Shown piece after piece: positions 24,201 through 30,200 of a stretch of DNA of 64,000 nt. The position numbers and the translations under genes were made by a program. Within the stretch, counting starts at the first letter, position 1. Each line of letters begins with the position of its first letter. This DNA is from Marthasterias glacialis (Eukaryota > Echinodermata > Asteroidea > Forcipulatida > Asteriidae), in assembly GCA_911728455.2 (NCBI GenBank), contig OU452227.1, forward strand, positions 22,631,414 to 22,695,413, given 5' to 3'. The notes under the pieces were generated by a model. The model was not told where the DNA came from, did not search any database, and saw only the letters and a list, made by a program, of their open reading frames with translations.

Positions 24201-27200
24201 GCAGTAGGTGGTGTTTTGATAGTCATTTGATAGTTCCATTTAGACTTGTACATGTCTTTGAATTCTTTAATCGCTTGTTCGTTACAAAGTGAGTAACTGA
24301 TACTTTGCATGTAGGATATGGAGGCTTTGCATAGTGGAGATTTTGGTTTAATCGTACCAGCTGTGGTAGTCTTGGTCCAAGACGTTTTTTGTGTGTTATC
24401 ACTAAACTGAACTGTCATGGTTGAACTCCAGAGGGCCGTGTTCCAAAACCATGCCGACGAACTACTAAAAGACCTGATTTTCTGCAGTGATCAAACACCT
24501 TCTACCAGTTGAGTTGTAGCGCTGCAAAATAGAACAGACATTCATACAAATTTACAAGAACCTGGACAAAGCTTGGATTGATTAAGAACAAAGATTACCA
24601 TGAAGACTAAGAAATAGAAAGATATATAAAACTGGTTAAAGAACAGAGTTTTATAAACATTTATAAAATCCTGAATAATATACCATTCTACATGTTTAAC
24701 AGATTTAACAAAAAGTGATTTTATTTTCTGTAAATTCTTTCAGCCCAAAGAATGAAAAGAAGATTAGCGAAGGCTGCCAGCATCTAGTGCAATCTCTGGA
24801 GCATGCTAGCATGAAAGTCCATACCGAGATGGTAATAGCTGATGCCTCTCCCCTTCACTATGACGTATTCGTGTCATACTCTCACAGGGATTCCAGGCTA
24901 GCAAACCCCATTGTCGAGAAGTTACAGAAGCTGAACCCAAAGCTTAGGATATTTTTTGATGTGCAAGAACTCAAGGCTGGTAAAAAGAAATTATATGTGT
25001 TTGTTTTAATGGAAGAAAACCAATTGAGGAATGTGCTTTTGGCTAAAGAGGCAATATTAAGAAATATAGGTGTTTTTTCAGTGATCTGGCAATAGCTGCA
25101 GTCAAAGCAGTGGACACGACTTTATTGACTTAAACACTGTGCTGCCCAGCTGAATCAATCACAAAAAAACCTCTCTGCCGTCACACTTCACACATACCCA
25201 TTTACTCCTGGATGAAGAGAAGCAATTAGAGTCAAGTGTCTTACTCGATATATCAAAAGTCATGGCGAAGATTAGAACCCAAACTCTGATGACTCAGCCA
25301 CTGAAACTTAGATCTGATGCACTAGACTTCTGCTCTACTCAGTGATTTTTATGTTTAGCTATTTAATACTTAATCCTCCAATGCATCAAAGGAGATGTTC
25401 CAGATTTGAAACAGGACTATGCTTTTTTGGCTGAAGTTCAATTGTTTAATTTATAAAATTAGCAACTGACATATTGTTTGATTCAGGATTTGATTTTATG
25501 TTAAACCCTTCAGGCACTGCTTGGCAGCGGATGTTGTACCATGCTATTGATGGCTGCCGTTCCTTTGTGGCCCTGGTGTCAAACAACTACATGAAGTCAG
25601 CCATGTGTATAGAGGAATTCAACTTAGCACTGGCAAAGCACTGCTCAACTGTGAGTTCATTATTCTCATTGGTTTAAGTCATTGTTGCTGTTAACACTAA
25701 TTTTCATCTGTAAACACTGCACATGCCACAGAGTTATCAATTGAGCAAATTCATCTGACGTTATCATCACAATAATCCTGGTTCAGTGTCCCCCTTATAC
25801 TTAGACTCCAATAATAACAGTAAAAACATTTGTTGTGAATGAATGCCACAGTTGAAATCAACTGTTTTTATTTTGTGCCGGATACCGAATGTATAGGCAA
25901 ACCGGACACAGAGTACAAACATTGGGTACACCAGACCCATAAATACAAGTAAAAAACAGGCACACCAGACCCGAAAAAAAAGCGGGCACACCAGAACCGA
26001 AACAAGCGGGCACACGAGACCCCAAAAAGGGGGGTACACAAGACCCCTAAAAATGCAGGCACACTAGCAAAAATTGCTGGATATATCAATCATATTATTG
26101 TGTAGACCTGGCCAGGTTAACTTTGCCTTGCGTTTTGATAAAAATTAAAATCACACAAAACCTTCTAGTAAGTTTTGCGGTGACACCATGTAATTTTCTC
26201 CAATGAGTTAGTGTGATTCTGAAAAGAACCGATGGTTTAACAACTCAACGTTTCAATCAGTATACTCTGATCGTCTTCAGGAGAATGCCGGACTCTGATG
26301 CTGCAAATTTTGCTGATTTTGAAACGTCGAGTTGTTAAACCATTGGTTCTTTTCAGAACCACGCCATTTTGTTAGAGATAATTACATGGTGTCACCGCAA
26401 AACGTACTGGATTGTATTCCACATGTAATCAGGACCCAATTTCATGGAGCTGCTTAAGCAGAAAATTGTGCTAAGCAATTTCTGCTAAACAAATATGAGC
26501 AGGTTACCAGTCACATATGGTGCAGGTGACATGGTATTTTGGCTGGTAACCTTATTCTGGTAAGCATAATTTCGCCCAGGTAGGGACTGAGAACCCAATG
26601 CACATGTGATGCTGTGGTTCAAGGGATATGTACCAGGGCAGGGATGTGCTCTGAGTTGGAAGGGTTGGGTCAAAAACACCACTACCCCCAACCTGTTCCC
26701 ATTTTATTTGGCCTGAACAGATTTGCAATCTCCGTCACATCCCAGTGTGTATTGAGCCACTTGTGGATCCGCTGCCAGAGTTCACACAGGTCAAGATGAT
26801 CAATGCCACTCCAGGGGTGTATGACAAGGCTGTGGAGATCATCTGCTCCTCCTTGGTGGGCTGGATTGGAGGTGGGAACATTGACCCTCAAATGGAGACG
26901 ATCTTGAGTAAGAAGAAGGTAAGTATTGCATGAACAACTCAAAATGGTTTTCTTTTATTCGGGGTTTTACTGAATGTTTTAGAGTTTCTTGGCATAAGAA
27001 CATGCTAAGCAAAAAACCCTTTTACCTTACCAAAAGTGGAGGTCAGCAACTTAAATTCCGTATTGACTGAATCCTTACCAGTTTTAGTTAGTATTATTTT
27101 TGCAACTAACCATGTAACCTTTGAGAGAAAGACTCCGTCAGGGTCAAAACGAGACTCTGCCAGGGTAAAAACATGAGGCTATTAAAGGTAAAATGTACAA

Positions 27201-30200
27201 GCTGTATTGCATTGGTCTTATTTTGTGTGATTTAATATTTACAACAACCAAAAAAAAAATGTTAAAAATGTGGGCTCAATCCATCGTCTGAGTCAGGAGA
27301 AAATAGTAAAAAAACGTGTGCACACTTTTCAGCATGTAAACACATTGTCCTTAATTTCGACTGTTACATCCAAAATTAAAATTGGGGTCTTCAAACTCTA
27401 TTTTCTCGACTTTGAAAGTATTTCAGACAGAAAGATTTCTATGGAATATTGGTACTGGTATGAACTTCATAATCAGTAAGCTTTCAGACTGATACTAATA
27501 AAAAAAAAAAGTGGTTCCAAATTATACACCTGGGTTAAGAGAAGCAATTATGATTAATTGCCTTGCTCAAGCACACTAAGTTCACGAACAGGAATTGAAC
27601 CCACTTTCTGATGACTCAGTCATCAGAACTTGCATTCGATGCACCTAGACTGCTCGGCCACGACACACCATCAGTGGTGAATTACAAACACTGCGGTAAA
27701 CCCTTACCCCTGGCTACACGGCAGTAACTGGTTGAATGGCTTCTGACTGGCACCCCCTGAACAAAGATATTGACAAAACAGGGAGACTGCCAACATTAGG
27801 GCTGGATAGCTCAGTTGGTAGAGCGTCAGTACGTTAAACCGGTGGTTGCAGGTTCAAATGCCGCTCCAGTCAATTTTTCTTTGTTCACCCCAAAATTAAA
27901 AAAGAAATGTTCGTTATCAAAAAAGAACCACAGTTTCTTGTTGTAAGGGCAATGATTTTGTAAAAGAAGAACAACAACATTGTACTGGTATGTAAAGTGT
28001 CAATGGTTCAAACAACCAAACAGTTAAACTTATGACTTTTTTCTGATCTAACTTCATAAAGTAATACCATATGCATTTGTTTGACAGAGTGTTATCGTGG
28101 ATGCTTCAGAATATGCTGTCGAGTGCCGAAGACTAAAGTTCATCCAAAAAATTGGCAACCCGGAAGATATCCTTAGAAAAGATGACAATAAACTTGTAAT
28201 ACCTCCTTGCATTAAGGGTTTATTCCGTTCTGAGGCTGTCACAAAGTCACCTTCAGATGATGGGCCATGTGACATCGCTTTCAGCTATGCACCAGAGGAC
28301 AAAAAGTATGTTAAGTTCATGTCGAAGGTGCTTCAACAGGTCAGTCCGGGGCTCACCATCAAAGAAATGGCAGAAACAGAAAATGAGCGTCTCGCCCTGA
28401 TGGAGTCAGCCCGGAAGGTGGTTGTCTTCCTCTCTGCTAACTACCTGGAGTCGGTGCAGCAGATCGAGGAATTCCACACGGTTCTACTCCGCCAGAGGCA
28501 CCAGAGCCACACGCCTGTCCTGTTCCCAGTTACCATCCACAATCTGCCACAGCTGCCAACATACTTTCACCTGATTCCTTGTGACTTTCATCTGTTTGAC
28601 CCGATCTGGATCAAGCTGTATGCCAAGTATCGGGTGACCATCCCGTGGGAGTTTGACGACATTCGTCGCAAGGTATCCAAAGCGTCAACCGAAACCAGCG
28701 TAGATACGTATGCCGCAATCGGCATCATTACAGCAATACACAGTCTCCTGGAACAGCTCAAAAATGAAAGGCATGTGGAAAGTTTGAATTTTCTTTTGCA
28801 TTTGTTTCCAGTTCACAAGTTTCAGATCACAGAAGACAGTTCATGGTAGTTATAAATAATGTACAGTCAAGTGAGGAATATTGACTGAGGTCAAGTTTTT
28901 GTGGAGGTCTATATCACTTGTCAGACGGGTATTTATAGAAACTGTCTTAGTTTGGAGGGAGTGGGTTACAACAGCATGAGCACACCCTAGTGATCTCTTG
29001 TGGAGATAGACCAGCCCAGTGTTTTCCCTGGCTGATGAACTGAGTGAGGTGGTAAAACTTCAACTTGATGATTGAAGCAAATATTTCACAGTCAAGAATG
29101 CAGCGCTCAAACATAGGTGATGATTCCATCTTCACGTCCAAGTTTTGAGTTCTTGATTTATTTATTTATGTATTTATTTATTATATATTTTTGGTAATGA
29201 AACCAAGGGACCCTCAAAAGTGGCATGCACTGTGACCCGTAGGCCTGAAGATACCTGTGTAGAGAAGATGATGAAGAAATGTCAGTTTTAGATGTGGGAG
29301 GAAAAACCCCCAAATAGGTAAAACCCACGCAATCAGGTAGGGACTGAAAACCCAATTCACATGCAAGGCTCCAGTCCGGGATTCGAACCGGGGTCCACAG
29401 AGATGAAAGGCAGGGAAAGAAACCACTGAGCCGACCTGAATGCCCAATGATACATAGAAGTCAAGGAAAAAGCTCATAAAGGACCAAAAAATGAAATGGC
29501 AAATCTTAACAGCGAGGTGGTGACATCGGCAAAAAAATGAGTGAGGTGTTCACGGACAGTAGCTAGGTGGGCCGCCTCATGCTTGAAAGGAAAGGGGAAA
29601 CACTGGGCCAGGCGTATCAAATTTTTTATCAATTTGTAAACAAATTTGTGTCAAGAAAACAATAACTTTTCCAAACCCACTTCCTCATCCTGAATTTCAT
29701 TGCTGTGCTTACAAAGTCACCAGGGGTGGATTTCACAAAACTAGTCCTAACTTATGACTAGTCCTATAATTTAAGACTAGATACTCATCCTAACTCGAAA
29801 TAAGACTAGTCCTAGTGCTTTGTGAAATCCGCACTAGGGGTGGATTTCACAAAACTAGTCCTAACTTAGGACTAGTCCTAACCCATGACTTGTCCTATAA
29901 GTTAGGACTAGTTACTCGTCCTAACTCGAGATTGGTTTGTACTGTACTATTAGCGTCATATTTTGGCCCAACATTCTTTCCTACATCAACAAAATGAACC
30001 TTTTCATCAAAGGTCATACATCTTGAAGTCTTTCTGCAACCACCACCACCAACCCCCTCCCCCACCCCCTGGTGGTACTTTCTGTACTGCTGTTTAGTAA
30101 ACACAGAAATCTGTTGGTGGTCAAATCAGTCCAGAGTTGGTTTCAAAACGATAATGATTCATTTATCTGTTGTATTGTTCTCCAGTGAGACTCCTGTACC

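Noticed and set aside
27800..27871. Functional tRNA-Asn gene
   Set aside because: Mismatches in the anticodon and T stems and the SINE-like tail point to a tRNA-derived repeat; kept only as tRNA-like.
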